Source of the DNA: Nocardioides agri
Lineage (GTDB): Bacteria > Actinomycetota > Actinomycetes > Propionibacteriales > Nocardioidaceae
Assembly (NCBI RefSeq): GCF_013778305.1
Contig: NZ_JACEIC010000002.1
Span: 1,885,669-1,949,668, forward strand
DNA: 64,000 bases
Reading direction: 5' to 3'
A program made the translations under genes and the position numbers. Shown here piece by piece: positions 51,858 to 61,535 of the stretch (its first letter is position 1; each line of letters starts with the position of its first letter). The notes below the pieces were generated by a model. That model was not told the origin of the DNA. It saw only the letters and a program-made list of their open reading frames with translations, and did not search any database.

Positions 51858-51863
51858 TACCTT
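51858..51863 (+). promoter_or_regulatory. -10 element (TACCTT) of the 51871 gene
   Basis: TACCTT ends 7 nt before the ATG at 51871 and no Shine-Dalgarno lies between. Confidence 0.45.
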
Positions 51864-51870
51864 GTGCCGC

Positions 51871-52506
51871 ATGAGGGTGCGCTGGCTCGGGGTCGCGTGC
51901 GCGCTCGTGCTGCTCGCCGCCGGCGCCGCCCTGCTGGGCTACCGGGTCGGCCGCGAGGACGTGCCCGAGCCGGTGCGGTTCGAGGCCCGGCCGATGCCCG
52001 CGGCCTCGCCGAGCATCCCGGTGACCCCGGCCGAGGTCGTGCCCGACGACCCCTACCCCGCCCTGCGACCGGGGGTGCGTACCCGGCCGGTGGAGGTCGG
52101 AGCACCACCGTTCCAGGTGACGCTGCCCGTCCCCCGAGGCTGGGTCAGGTCAGACTCCAGCCCCGGCGAGTGGCGCTGGTTCCCCGAGCCGGGGCTGACG
52201 AAGAACCTGTTCTTCTTCCGGGTCAGCCAGGTCGGGCAGAACCACCAGCCCGTGGCGGACGCGGTGGCCGGCCGGATCGCGGCGCTGCGCGCGGCGCCGG
52301 ACGCCGACGACCTCGTGGTGGAGTCGCAGTCCGACGACCGCTTCGTCTCGACCTACGTCACCGACGAGCACCGGCGGGTCAGCTACGAGGGCTTCATCCC
52401 GCGGGACGGCACGGCGTACCTGCGCGTCGCGGTGATCGGTCGCGAGGCCGACCGCGCCGGGCTCGCCGACCTCTTCGACCGGCTGATGTCGGACACCGAG
52501 CTCTGA
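51871..52506 (+). CDS. Membrane-anchored protein resembling the adjacent kinase ectodomain
   Basis: A 211-residue protein with one N-terminal hydrophobic segment (about 4-25), a Pro-rich linker (PMPAASPSIPVTPAEV) and an outer domain (about 78-210) opening with FQVTLPVPRGWVRSD and ending with YLRVAVIGREADRAGLADLF. The layout matches the ectodomain of the convergent Ser/Thr kinase, which opens with LTVTVPSAWDAAVA and closes with VQIRTGSMAAANRVLDG. It has no catalytic motif. A shared extracellular ligand or a kinase-accessory role is possible, by inference. Confidence 0.65.
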   Translation: MRVRWLGVACALVLLAAGAALLGYRVGREDVPEPVRFEARPMPAASPSIPVTPAEVVPDDPYPALRPGVRTRPVEVGAPPFQVTLPVPRGWVRSDSSPGEWRWFPEPGLTKNLFFFRVSQVGQNHQPVADAVAGRIAALRAAPDADDLVVESQSDDRFVSTYVTDEHRRVSYEGFIPRDGTAYLRVAVIGREADRAGLADLFDRLMSDTEL

Positions 52507-52509
52507 GGG

Positions 52510-53958
<1,449 letters not shown>

Positions 53959-53981
53959 GCGCGCATCATTCCAGGGACGCG

Positions 53982-54003
53982 TCTCGGGGTCGCGACCCCG
54001 AGA
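53982..54003. promoter_or_regulatory. 22-bp perfect palindrome between kinase and ABC operons
   Basis: TCTCGGGGTCG-CGACCCCGAGA is a perfect palindrome, and its core TCGGGGTCG recurs at 54008-54016. It lies in the 123-bp divergent gap, about 80 bp from the ABC gene ATG, and looks like an operator for an unidentified regulator. Confidence 0.55.
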
Positions 54004-54081
54004 GACCTCGGGGTCGGGTCAGGGACCGAGCCACCGGCTTCCCCGATGTGCGATGACCCTCCGGACCGCGAGGGTCGAGTC

Positions 54082-54990
54082 ATGATCAAGGTCGAGTCCC
54101 TCACCAAGAAGTACGGCGGCTTCACCGCCGTCGACGATGTCTCCTTCACGGCGCAGCCCGGTCGCGTCACCGGCTTCCTCGGGCCCAACGGCGCCGGGAA
54201 GTCCACCACCATGCGGATCATGGTCGGGCTGACGCCCGCCTCGTCCGGCCACGCCGAGATCGCCGGCCGCCGGTACGCCGACCTGCCGAACCCCGGGCTC
54301 GAGGTCGGCGTCCTCCTCGACGCCTCCGCCCAGCACGCCGGACGCACCGGCCGCGAGATCCTGACGATCGCCGCGCAGACGATGGGCCTGCCGAAGGGCC
54401 GCGTCGACGCGATGCTCGAGCGGGTCAGCCTGACCCCGACCGAGGCCAACCGCCGGGTCCGCAACTACTCCCTCGGCATGCGCCAGCGGCTCGGCATCGC
54501 GACCGCGCTGCTCGGCGACCCCGCGGTCCTCATCCTCGACGAGCCCGCGAACGGCCTCGACCCGGCCGGCATCCGCTGGATGCGCGACCTGCTGCGCGGG
54601 TACGCCGACCAGGGCGGCACCGTGCTGCTCTCGAGCCACCTGCTGCACGAGATCGAGGTCATCGCCGACGACCTGGTGGTCATCGGCCAGGGCCGGATCG
54701 TCGCCGGCGGCACCAAGGCCGAGCTGCTCGCCGCAGCGGGCACCCTGGTGCGGACCCGCGACCTGCCGACCCTGTCGCGGGCGCTCGTCGCCGCGGACCT
54801 GCACTTCGTCGAGTCGACCGGCGCGCTCCGCGTCGAGGCCGACCCGGACGTCGTCGGCGAGGTCGCGCTCGCCGCGGGCGTCGCCCTGACCGAGCTGCGC
54901 AGCGCCGACGGCGCCGGCCTCGAGGAGATGTTCCTCGAGCTCACCGCAGAGACCCAGCGTGACCAGAAGAGCGAAGGAGTGGCGGCATGA
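54082..54990 (+). CDS. ABC-2-type transporter ATP-binding protein
   Basis: A 302-residue ATPase: Walker A GPNGAGKSTTMRI, signature YSLGMRQRLGIATALL, Walker B VLILDEPANGLD and H-loop SSHLLHEIE. The CcmA/DrrA-like C-terminal tail (about 215-300) is typical of drug or lipid exporters. A GAGG-type site precedes the ATG at 54082. It is coupled to the permease through an ATGA overlap. Confidence 0.94.
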   Translation: MIKVESLTKKYGGFTAVDDVSFTAQPGRVTGFLGPNGAGKSTTMRIMVGLTPASSGHAEIAGRRYADLPNPGLEVGVLLDASAQHAGRTGREILTIAAQTMGLPKGRVDAMLERVSLTPTEANRRVRNYSLGMRQRLGIATALLGDPAVLILDEPANGLDPAGIRWMRDLLRGYADQGGTVLLSSHLLHEIEVIADDLVVIGQGRIVAGGTKAELLAAAGTLVRTRDLPTLSRALVAADLHFVESTGALRVEADPDVVGEVALAAGVALTELRSADGAGLEEMFLELTAETQRDQKSEGVAA

Positions 54991-55793
54991 CTGCCGTAGC
55001 AGTAGAGACCGAGGTCGGCCGGACGACGCGACCGACCCCCGCCCGGATCCCCATGTCCCGGATCATCGGCGTCGAGCTGCGCAAGTCGTTCGACACCCGG
55101 TCCGGCTTCTGGCTGCTGGCCAGCGTCGGCATCCTCGCCGTGCTCGCGACGGCGGCGACGATCCTGTTCGCTCCCGACGACGCCATCACCTACGACTCGT
55201 TCGGCGCGGCCATCGGCATCCCGATGGCGATCATCCTGCCGATGATCGCGATCCTGTCGGTCACCAGCGAGTGGAGCCAGCGCACCGGGCTCACGTCGTT
55301 CACCCTGGTGCCGCACCGGGGCCGGATCATCCGGGCCAAGCTCACCGTGGCGCTGGGCGTCGGCATCGTCTCGATGCTGCTCGCCTTCGGCATCGGCGCG
55401 CTCGGCAACCTCCTCGGCGCCGCGATCGTCGGCGTGGACCCGGTCTGGGACATCGTCGGCGGCGACTTCGCCGGGCTGATCCTCTTCCAGATCCTCAACA
55501 TGCTGATCGGGTTCATGCTCGGCGTGCTGTTCCGCAACTCGGCGGGCGCGATCGTGGGCTACTTCGTCTACGGGTTCGTGCTGGGCACGATCACCTCGGT
55601 GCTCGCCGCCACCCAGGAGTGGTTCGAGAAGGCCCAGCCGTGGGTCGACTTCAACTACGCGCAGGGCGCCCTCACCGACGCCTCCTCGATGACCGGGGAG
55701 AACTGGGCCCAGCTCGCGGTGACCGGCCTCTTCTGGCTGGTGATCCCGCTGGCGATCGGCCTCTGGTCGGTGCTCCGCTCCGAGGTCAAGTAA
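54987..55793 (+). CDS. ABC-2-type transporter permease
   Basis: A 268-residue permease with about six helices. An N-terminal cytoplasmic segment (residues 1-35) is followed by WLLASVGILAVLATAATIL, and later helices run from about 65 to 260. It partners with the ATPase just upstream. The substrate is unknown. A strong hairpin begins 10 bp beyond its stop. Confidence 0.9.
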   Translation: MTAVAVETEVGRTTRPTPARIPMSRIIGVELRKSFDTRSGFWLLASVGILAVLATAATILFAPDDAITYDSFGAAIGIPMAIILPMIAILSVTSEWSQRTGLTSFTLVPHRGRIIRAKLTVALGVGIVSMLLAFGIGALGNLLGAAIVGVDPVWDIVGGDFAGLILFQILNMLIGFMLGVLFRNSAGAIVGYFVYGFVLGTITSVLAATQEWFEKAQPWVDFNYAQGALTDASSMTGENWAQLAVTGLFWLVIPLAIGLWSVLRSEVK

Positions 55794-55802
55794 CGCTTCG
55801 GT

Positions 55803-55851
55803 CACCCTTCCCCGTCGTCGAGCACAATGGTGCCCACGACGGGGAAGGGTG
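55803..55851 (+). promoter_or_regulatory. Leader hairpin covering the ECF sigma ribosome-binding site
   Basis: CACCCTTCCCCGTCGT (55803-55818) and ACGACGGGGAAGGGTG (55836-55851) form a perfect 16-bp stem. Inside it, GCAC-AATG-GTGC makes a second 4-bp stem whose loop displays an in-frame ATG (55827). The GGGGAAGGG purine run is the only Shine-Dalgarno-like sequence before the preferred ATG at 55857, so folding would hide it. There is no U-tract, arguing against a simple terminator. Confidence 0.65.
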
Positions 55852-55856
55852 CCTGC

Positions 55857-56417
55857 ATGACCGAGGGACTCATGCCGGACGAGATCGACGATCTCGCCCG
55901 GCGTGCGCGTGGGGGTGACCGCGACGCGCTCGAGGCACTGCTCGCCGCGGTGCGGCCGCGCACGCTGAACGTCTGCCGCGGCGTGCTCCCCCACCTCGCC
56001 GACGCCGAGGACGCCTGCCAGGACGCGCTCATCAACGTCGCCAACAAGATCGGCTCCTGGCAGGGCACCGGCCGCTTCACCACCTGGCTGCACGTCGTGG
56101 CGGTCAACAGCGCCCGCTCGACCTACCGCCGCCTCAAGACCCAGGCCACGCCCCGCGACCCGCACGAGCCCGGTGCGGCCGACCGGCCCGACCCGCGGAC
56201 CACCAGCGTCATCGCCGGGACCCGCCTCGACCTGCTCGAGGCGATGGAGACCCTCGAGCGCGAGCACCCCCAGTACGTCGAGCCGCTGCTGCTCCGCGAC
56301 GTCTACGGGCTGCCCTACGACGAGATCGCCCAGCAGGTCGGCGTCCCGCTCGGCACCGTCAAGGCGCAGATCCACCACGGCCGCCGGCTCGCCCGGCCGC
56401 TGCTCCGGGAGTCCTGA
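55857..56417 (+). CDS. ECF-subfamily RNA polymerase sigma factor
   Basis: A 186-residue sigma-70 factor. Region 2 includes DAEDACQDALINVANKIGSW and TTWLHVVAVNSARSTYRRLK; region 4 contains LRDVYGLPYDEIAQQVGVPL then GTVKAQIHHGRRLARP. There is no adjacent zinc-binding anti-sigma gene. Instead it overlaps a lipoprotein peptidase gene by one base (TGATG). An in-frame ATG at 55827 would add ten residues and lies in the apical loop of the leader hairpin. Control could act at the RNA level. Confidence 0.93.
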   Translation: MTEGLMPDEIDDLARRARGGDRDALEALLAAVRPRTLNVCRGVLPHLADAEDACQDALINVANKIGSWQGTGRFTTWLHVVAVNSARSTYRRLKTQATPRDPHEPGAADRPDPRTTSVIAGTRLDLLEAMETLEREHPQYVEPLLLRDVYGLPYDEIAQQVGVPLGTVKAQIHHGRRLARPLLRES

Positions 56418-57865
56418 TGAGGGCGGGCGCGGTGGTGGCGACGGCGCTGCTGCTGACGGCCTGCACGGGCGACACCGACGAGCCGCGCGAGGCCTCCCCC
56501 GCGCCCGGGCCGGCACCCGCCACATCGACGCCGCCGCCCGCCACCGTCCGCGGCGAGAGCGAGCCCGTCGAGGACTCGGTCTACCCCGACGTCGGCGACC
56601 CCGGAGTCGACGCGCTGCGCTACGACCTCGACCTCAGGTGGGATCGCGTGACGACGACGCTGACGGGCGTCGAGCGGCTCCGCTTCCGCGCCACCGCGGA
56701 CGCCGACCGGGTCCGGCTCGACCTGAGCGACGCCCTCACGGTCAGCAGCGTGACCCTCGACCGCGTGCCCGCGTCGTACGAGCAGGACGGCAAGGACCTC
56801 CTCGTCTCCGCCACCGTCGCGGCGGACAGCCGGCACACGCTCGTCGTCCGCTACGCGGGCACGCCGGAGCCCGTCCCGGCCCCGGTGCAGCGCCGGGACT
56901 TCGACACGACCGGCTGGACCCCGACGTCCGACGGCGGGGCATGGACGATGCAGGAGCCCTTCGGGGCCTACACCTGGTACGCCGTCAACGACCAGCCGTC
57001 CGACAAGGCCCTCTACTCCTTCACGATCACGACCCCCGCGCCGTGGGTCGGGATCGCCAACGGCGAGCTGCGGGACCGCCACACCACGGGTGGCCGCACG
57101 GTGACCCGCTGGGTGCTCGACGAGCCGGCCGCGTCCTACCTCGTCACGGTCGCGGTCGGGGAGTTCGAGGCGACCCTGGACCGGTCGGACTCCGGGGTGC
57201 CGATCACCTACTGGACCCCGCCCGACCGCCCGAGACTGGTGGAGCGGCTCCGGGCGGCCCCGGCCGGGTTGGCGTGGCTGGAGGACCGGCTCGGCCCCTA
57301 CCCCTTCTCCACCCTCGGGTTCCTCGTCGTCGACTCCATGAGCGGCATGGAGACCCAGACGATGATCACGCTCGGCGACAACGACTACGCCACCTCACCC
57401 GAGGTGCTGGTGCACGAGATGGCCCACCACTGGTACGGCGACCAGGTGACGCCCCGGGACTGGTCGGACGTGTGGATGAACGAGGGCATGGCGACCTACC
57501 TCCAGTTCGTCTGGGAGGACGAGGTCGGCACCGTCCCGCTGGACTCGGCGGTCCGAGCGTGGGCGAAGACCGACGCGAGCCTGCGCGAGAAGTTCGGACC
57601 GCCGGCCGACTACGACCCGACCGCGTTCGCGTCCTCGAACGTCTACACCGTCCCCGCCCTGATGTGGCACGAGCTGCGGGGCCGGCTGGGCGAGGACACC
57701 TTCTGGAGGCTGGTGCGCGAGTGGCCGGCCAGCCACGACGACGGCAACGCCGACTACGACGAGATCACCGCGTGGTGGTCGGCGGAGTCCGGCGAGGACC
57801 TGTCCGCGTTCTTCGACGACTGGCTGCTCGGGGAGACCACGCCCGAGGTCTCTGCTCTGGGCTGA
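56417..57865 (+). CDS. M1-family zinc metallopeptidase lipoprotein
   Basis: A 482-residue exported peptidase. A lipobox LTAC (Cys16) and Pro/Thr-rich linker precede the M1 domains. The zinc motif HEMAHH (His333-His338) is followed 18 residues after His337 by Glu356 in WMNEGMA. The exopeptidase motif reads SMSGMETQ, GMET in place of the usual GMEN. It lacks the large C-terminal helical domain of classical aminopeptidase N, so it is a short M1 form. Coupling to the ECF sigma gene suggests the peptidase may belong to the sigma regulon. Confidence 0.92.
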   Translation: MRAGAVVATALLLTACTGDTDEPREASPAPGPAPATSTPPPATVRGESEPVEDSVYPDVGDPGVDALRYDLDLRWDRVTTTLTGVERLRFRATADADRVRLDLSDALTVSSVTLDRVPASYEQDGKDLLVSATVAADSRHTLVVRYAGTPEPVPAPVQRRDFDTTGWTPTSDGGAWTMQEPFGAYTWYAVNDQPSDKALYSFTITTPAPWVGIANGELRDRHTTGGRTVTRWVLDEPAASYLVTVAVGEFEATLDRSDSGVPITYWTPPDRPRLVERLRAAPAGLAWLEDRLGPYPFSTLGFLVVDSMSGMETQTMITLGDNDYATSPEVLVHEMAHHWYGDQVTPRDWSDVWMNEGMATYLQFVWEDEVGTVPLDSAVRAWAKTDASLREKFGPPADYDPTAFASSNVYTVPALMWHELRGRLGEDTFWRLVREWPASHDDGNADYDEITAWWSAESGEDLSAFFDDWLLGETTPEVSALG

Positions 57866-57906
57866 ATCGCTTGTCCCGCCGGGCTTTTGCCGCCACCGTG
57901 GGCGGC

Positions 57907-58884
57907 GTGAGGATCCTGGTGCTCGGCGGTTCGGTGTTCCTGTCCAAGGCGGTCGCGGCCGAGGCGGTCGCCCGCGGCCACGACGTGACCTGCGCCAACC
58001 GCGGGAGCTCCGGTCCGGTGCCCGACGGCGCCGCGCTGGTGCACTGGGACCGGGCGGAGCCCGTGCCCGACGCGCTCGCGGAGACGGCGTACGACGCCGT
58101 CGTGGACGTCGCGCGGCTCCCGTCGTGGGTGCGCAGCGCCGTCGCGGCCTGGCCGGACGCCCACTGGGTGTTCGTCTCGACCGTGAACGTCTACCCCGAC
58201 CCGCACCCGCCGCTCGGCACGCCGGCGACCTCGCCGACGCGTGAGCCGCTCACCGAAGACGTCGATCCCCGGTCGAGCGCGGAGGCCTACGGCCGGATGA
58301 AGGTCGCGTGCGAGGACGTCGTGCGGGCCGGCGCGGCCACGACGACCGTGGTCCGGCCGGGCTTGATCGTCGGGCCGGACGACCCCACCGGCCGGTTCAC
58401 CTACTGGCCCGCGCGGCTGGCCGACGCCGGCGAGGCGCTCGCCGGTGGCAGCCCCGAGGACCGGCTCCAGGTCATCGACGTCCGCGACCTCGCCGCGTGG
58501 ATCGTCACCTGCGCCGAGGAGCGCACCGTCGGCGACTACGACGGCGTGGGCGACGTGCTCCCCGCTGCCGAGCTGCTGGCCCGGGTCGCGGACGGCGTCG
58601 GCGCGCAGGCGTCGCTGGCCTGGCTGCCCCAGGACGCCCTCGAGGACTTGGGCGTCGAGCCGTGGGCCGGACCGGAGTCGCTGCCGCTGTGGCTGCCGAG
58701 ACCCCTCTACGACGGGATGGCGGCGCACGACCCCGAGCCGTCGTACGCCGCCGGACTCGTGACCCGCCCGATCGCCGACACCGCCCGCGACACGCTCGCG
58801 TGGCTGCGCGCCACCCCGGACGCCGTGGTCACGGGGATGACCCGGGACCGCGAGGCCGAGATCCTCGCGGCGACCCGGGCCTGA
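57907..58884 (+). CDS. NAD-dependent epimerase/reductase-like protein
   Basis: A 325-residue extended-SDR protein. The N-terminal motif is VRILVLGGSVFLSKAVAAEA (GGSxFL rather than GGTGFI). The catalytic-type pair AYGRMKVACE is present, along with LIVGPDDPTGRFTYW and QVIDVRDLAAWIV. Such proteins act as epimerases, RNA-associated reductases or redox sensors. The GTG at 57907 has CACCGT 7 nt upstream. The frame is open far upstream but overlaps the peptidase gene. Confidence 0.87.
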   Translation: MRILVLGGSVFLSKAVAAEAVARGHDVTCANRGSSGPVPDGAALVHWDRAEPVPDALAETAYDAVVDVARLPSWVRSAVAAWPDAHWVFVSTVNVYPDPHPPLGTPATSPTREPLTEDVDPRSSAEAYGRMKVACEDVVRAGAATTTVVRPGLIVGPDDPTGRFTYWPARLADAGEALAGGSPEDRLQVIDVRDLAAWIVTCAEERTVGDYDGVGDVLPAAELLARVADGVGAQASLAWLPQDALEDLGVEPWAGPESLPLWLPRPLYDGMAAHDPEPSYAAGLVTRPIADTARDTLAWLRATPDAVVTGMTRDREAEILAATRA

Positions 58885-58888
58885 CCCG

Positions 58889-59884
58889 TCACTCGGCGCA
58901 GGCGTGGACACCCTGCTGGATCGTGGTGACCTGCTGGCGAGCCGCCGTCGCCGCCTTGGTGAGCTTCGTGAGCCGCTTCCTGGCCTTCTTCCTGGCCTTC
59001 GGCGTCTTCGCCTTCGCCAGCCTCTGCTTGGCCTTCGCGACCGCCTTGTCGGCCCCGGCCAGCGCCGCGGTGGCCGTCTCGAGCGTGAGCGTGCCGCTCT
59101 TGAGGTCGCAGCTGACGAACGTGGCGACCGCGGGGCTCGGGTCGGCGTTGCCGAACCCGTCGAGCGCGCGGACCGCCACCGTGTGCGACCCGACCGCCAG
59201 CGCCGTGAGCTCGAGCGGTGAGGTGCACGCTGCGAAGGCCGCGCCGTCGACCTGGCACTGGAAGCTCGCGGTGTCAGCGGCCGGCTGGCCGGTGAAGGTC
59301 AGCACGGCGGCGGAGTCGCGCACCTTGGCCGGCGGGGTCCTCACGAACGCCGTGTCGGGCGGGGTCGTGTCGTCGGCCAGGTCGAAGGTGACGTCGCCCG
59401 AGCAGGCCTCCTGGGCGTTGGTGTTGTTGAGGACGGCGACGTAGGTCCTGCCCTTCTCGACGCTGACCTGGAGCGGCGGGGCGGTGGCGCCCGAGGAGCC
59501 CTGGTCGCCGAGGTAGTGGCTGGCCTGCGACGTGGGGTGGTACTCGGCGCTGTAGATCGACAGGAACGCGTTGGTCGGCGAGACGCAGGTGACGTGCGAG
59601 AGGCTGACGGTCAGACACCCCGAGGTCGGGGCGACGAACGCCGTGGTCGCGTAGTTGAAGGTCGTGGCCGGGCTGGCGCTCCCGGGGTAGACCTTCTGCG
59701 TCCCGCACTGGGACGCGGTGCCGTCGCGGAGCATCCGGCCGGGCTGGGTCGTGCTGCCGTCGAGGGTCACCGTGGCGATCTGGTGCACGGCGGAGGCGGG
59801 CTGGGGCACCACGATCACGAGGAGCGAGGCGAGCAGGGCGAGAGCGGACGCGCCGACGGCGCGGCGCAGGTGGCGAGCGGACAT
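58889..59884 (-). CDS. Secreted protein with Ig-like domain and Lys/Ala-rich coiled tail
   Basis: A 331-residue exported protein. A signal peptide (to about ASA, residue 32) precedes a cysteine-containing beta-rich region (about 35-175), an Ig-like repeat (about 180-270; QCQVDGAAFAACTSPLELTA, GSHTVAVRALDGFGNAD) and a tail (about 275-330) rich in Ala, Lys and Arg with heptad-like spacing (AKAKQRLAKAKTPKARKKAR). The basic tail may bind cell wall or DNA. The ATG at 59884 has a GGAG site 8 nt upstream. I do not assign a function. Confidence 0.75.
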   Translation of the reverse strand: MSARHLRRAVGASALALLASLLVIVVPQPASAVHQIATVTLDGSTTQPGRMLRDGTASQCGTQKVYPGSASPATTFNYATTAFVAPTSGCLTVSLSHVTCVSPTNAFLSIYSAEYHPTSQASHYLGDQGSSGATAPPLQVSVEKGRTYVAVLNNTNAQEACSGDVTFDLADDTTPPDTAFVRTPPAKVRDSAAVLTFTGQPAADTASFQCQVDGAAFAACTSPLELTALAVGSHTVAVRALDGFGNADPSPAVATFVSCDLKSGTLTLETATAALAGADKAVAKAKQRLAKAKTPKARKKARKRLTKLTKAATAARQQVTTIQQGVHACAE

Positions 59885-59995
59885 GGATGGCACTCCAGGT
59901 TCGGGGCCGCGAGGTTGGCCCGGTCACCAGGTGAGGAGGTCGGCCGACCGCCCGGACCACGTAGCCCTTCCGGGTGGTTCTGACGGCGCCTGGAC

Positions 59996-60001
59996 TAGCG
60001 T
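59996..60001 (+). promoter_or_regulatory. -10 element (TAGCGT) of accD3
   Basis: TAGCGT ends 6 nt before the ATG at 60008 with no Shine-Dalgarno. Confidence 0.5.
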
Positions 60002-60007
60002 GCCGAC

Positions 60008-61498
60008 ATGAGCCCGACTCCCTCCCGCCTCGCCGCCGCCGAGCTCATCGACCTGGTCCTCGACGAGGGCTCGTGGACGTCGTGGGACGTCGCGCCGAAC
60101 CGCACCGGCGTGTCGCCGGAGTACGCCGCCGAGCTCGCCGCCGCGCAGGAGAAGAGCGGTGCCGACGAGTCCGTGCTCACCGGCGAGGGGCTGATGAAGG
60201 GCCGCCGGGTGGCCGTGGTCATGGGCGAGTTCGCGTTCCTCGCCGGCTCGATCGGCCGCGCCTCCGCCGACCGGCTGATCGCCGCGATCGAGCGCGCCAC
60301 CCGCGAGGGCCTGCCGCTGCTCGCGGGTCCGGTGAGCGGCGGCACCCGGATGCAGGAGGGCACCCCGGCGTTCGTCCAGATGGTGCGGATCACCGCCGCC
60401 GTCGCGGCGCACAAGGCCGCCGGGCTGCCGTACCTCGTCTACCTCCGGCACCCCACGACCGGTGGGGTGATGGCCTCGTGGGGGTCGCTCGGCCACGTGA
60501 CGGTCGCCGAGCCCGGCGCGCTGATCGGGTTCCTCGGGCCGCGGGTCTACGAGGCGCTCTACGGCAAGCCCTTCCCGGAGGGGGTGCAGACGGCCGAGAA
60601 CCTCTACGCCCGCGGCATCGTCGACGCGGTGATGCCACCCTCGGAGATCGCCGGCATCCTCGACCGGGCGCTGCGGATCCTGCTCGCGCCGCGCCACGGC
60701 ATCCGCCCCGTGCCCGACCCGGTGCCGCTCAGCCCGCTGCCGGACGTCGAGACGTGGGACGCCGTCACCCGGTCGCGTCGGCCGGACCGCCCCGGCGTAC
60801 GCCGGCTGCTGAGGTACGCCGCCAGCGACGTGATCCCGCTCAACGGCACCGGCCAGGGCGAGCGCGACCCGGGGCTGCTGCTGGCGCTGGCGAGCTTCGG
60901 CGACGCGCCGTGCGTGTTCCTCGGGCAGGACCGGCGGGGCCAGACCGCCGAGCACCCGATGGGGCCCGAGGCGCTGCGCGAGGCGCAGCGCGGGATGCGC
61001 CTCGCGGCCGAGCTCGGGCTGCCCCTGGTCACGGTCATCGACACCCAGGGCGCGGCGCTGTCGGCCGAGGCGGAGAACGGCGGCATGGCGGGCGAGATCG
61101 CGCGCTGCCTCCACGAGCTCGTCACCCTGACCGCCCCGACGCTGTGCCTGATGCTCGGCGAGGGCAACGGCGGCGGCGCGCTCGCCTTCCTGCCCGCCGA
61201 CCGGGTGATCGCCGCGCAGCACGCCTGGCTCTCGCCGCTCCCGCCGGAGGGCGCCAGCGCGATCGTCCACCGCGACCTCGACCACGCGCCCGAGATGGCG
61301 CGGTCCCAGCAGGTGCGGGCGCTCGACCTCAAGGAGCGCGGCATCGTCGACCGGATCGTGGCCGAGCTCCCCGACGCCGCCGACGAGCCCGAGGAGTTCT
61401 GCCGCCGGGTGGGCGCGGTGCTCGAGCACGAGCTGGCCGGCATGCTCGAGGTCGGTCCGGGGTCGCTCGCCCAGCGGGCCCGTCGCTACCGGTTCTGA
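60008..61498 (+). CDS. accD3: AccD3-like acetyl/propionyl-CoA carboxyltransferase
   Basis: A 496-residue carboxyltransferase in which an AccD-like half (about 30-235; PLLAGPVSGGTRMQEGTPAF, TTGGVMASWGSLGH) is fused to an AccA-like half (about 255-490; VTVIDTQGAALS, LCLMLGEGNGGGALAFL). There is no zinc finger. Size and order match mycobacterial AccD3 (Rv0904c). It would transfer carboxyl from biotin to an acyl-CoA, but no biotin carboxylase or carrier gene is nearby. TAGCGT lies 6 nt before the ATG at 60008. Confidence 0.9.
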   Translation: MSPTPSRLAAAELIDLVLDEGSWTSWDVAPNRTGVSPEYAAELAAAQEKSGADESVLTGEGLMKGRRVAVVMGEFAFLAGSIGRASADRLIAAIERATREGLPLLAGPVSGGTRMQEGTPAFVQMVRITAAVAAHKAAGLPYLVYLRHPTTGGVMASWGSLGHVTVAEPGALIGFLGPRVYEALYGKPFPEGVQTAENLYARGIVDAVMPPSEIAGILDRALRILLAPRHGIRPVPDPVPLSPLPDVETWDAVTRSRRPDRPGVRRLLRYAASDVIPLNGTGQGERDPGLLLALASFGDAPCVFLGQDRRGQTAEHPMGPEALREAQRGMRLAAELGLPLVTVIDTQGAALSAEAENGGMAGEIARCLHELVTLTAPTLCLMLGEGNGGGALAFLPADRVIAAQHAWLSPLPPEGASAIVHRDLDHAPEMARSQQVRALDLKERGIVDRIVAELPDAADEPEEFCRRVGAVLEHELAGMLEVGPGSLAQRARRYRF

Positions 61499-61522
61499 CG
61501 CCACCGGCGCACTAGAACGCGT

Positions 61523-61528
61523 TACAGT
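61523..61528 (+). promoter_or_regulatory. -10 element (TACAGT) of the SDR gene
   Basis: TACAGT ends 7 nt before the ATG at 61536. No Shine-Dalgarno is present. Confidence 0.5.
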
Positions 61529-61535
61529 CCCGGCC

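Noticed and set aside
48884..51874. A 996-codon rightward open frame
   Set aside because: It crosses antisense to both the DHA2 pump and PaaN genes and the gap between them; both have strong family motifs.
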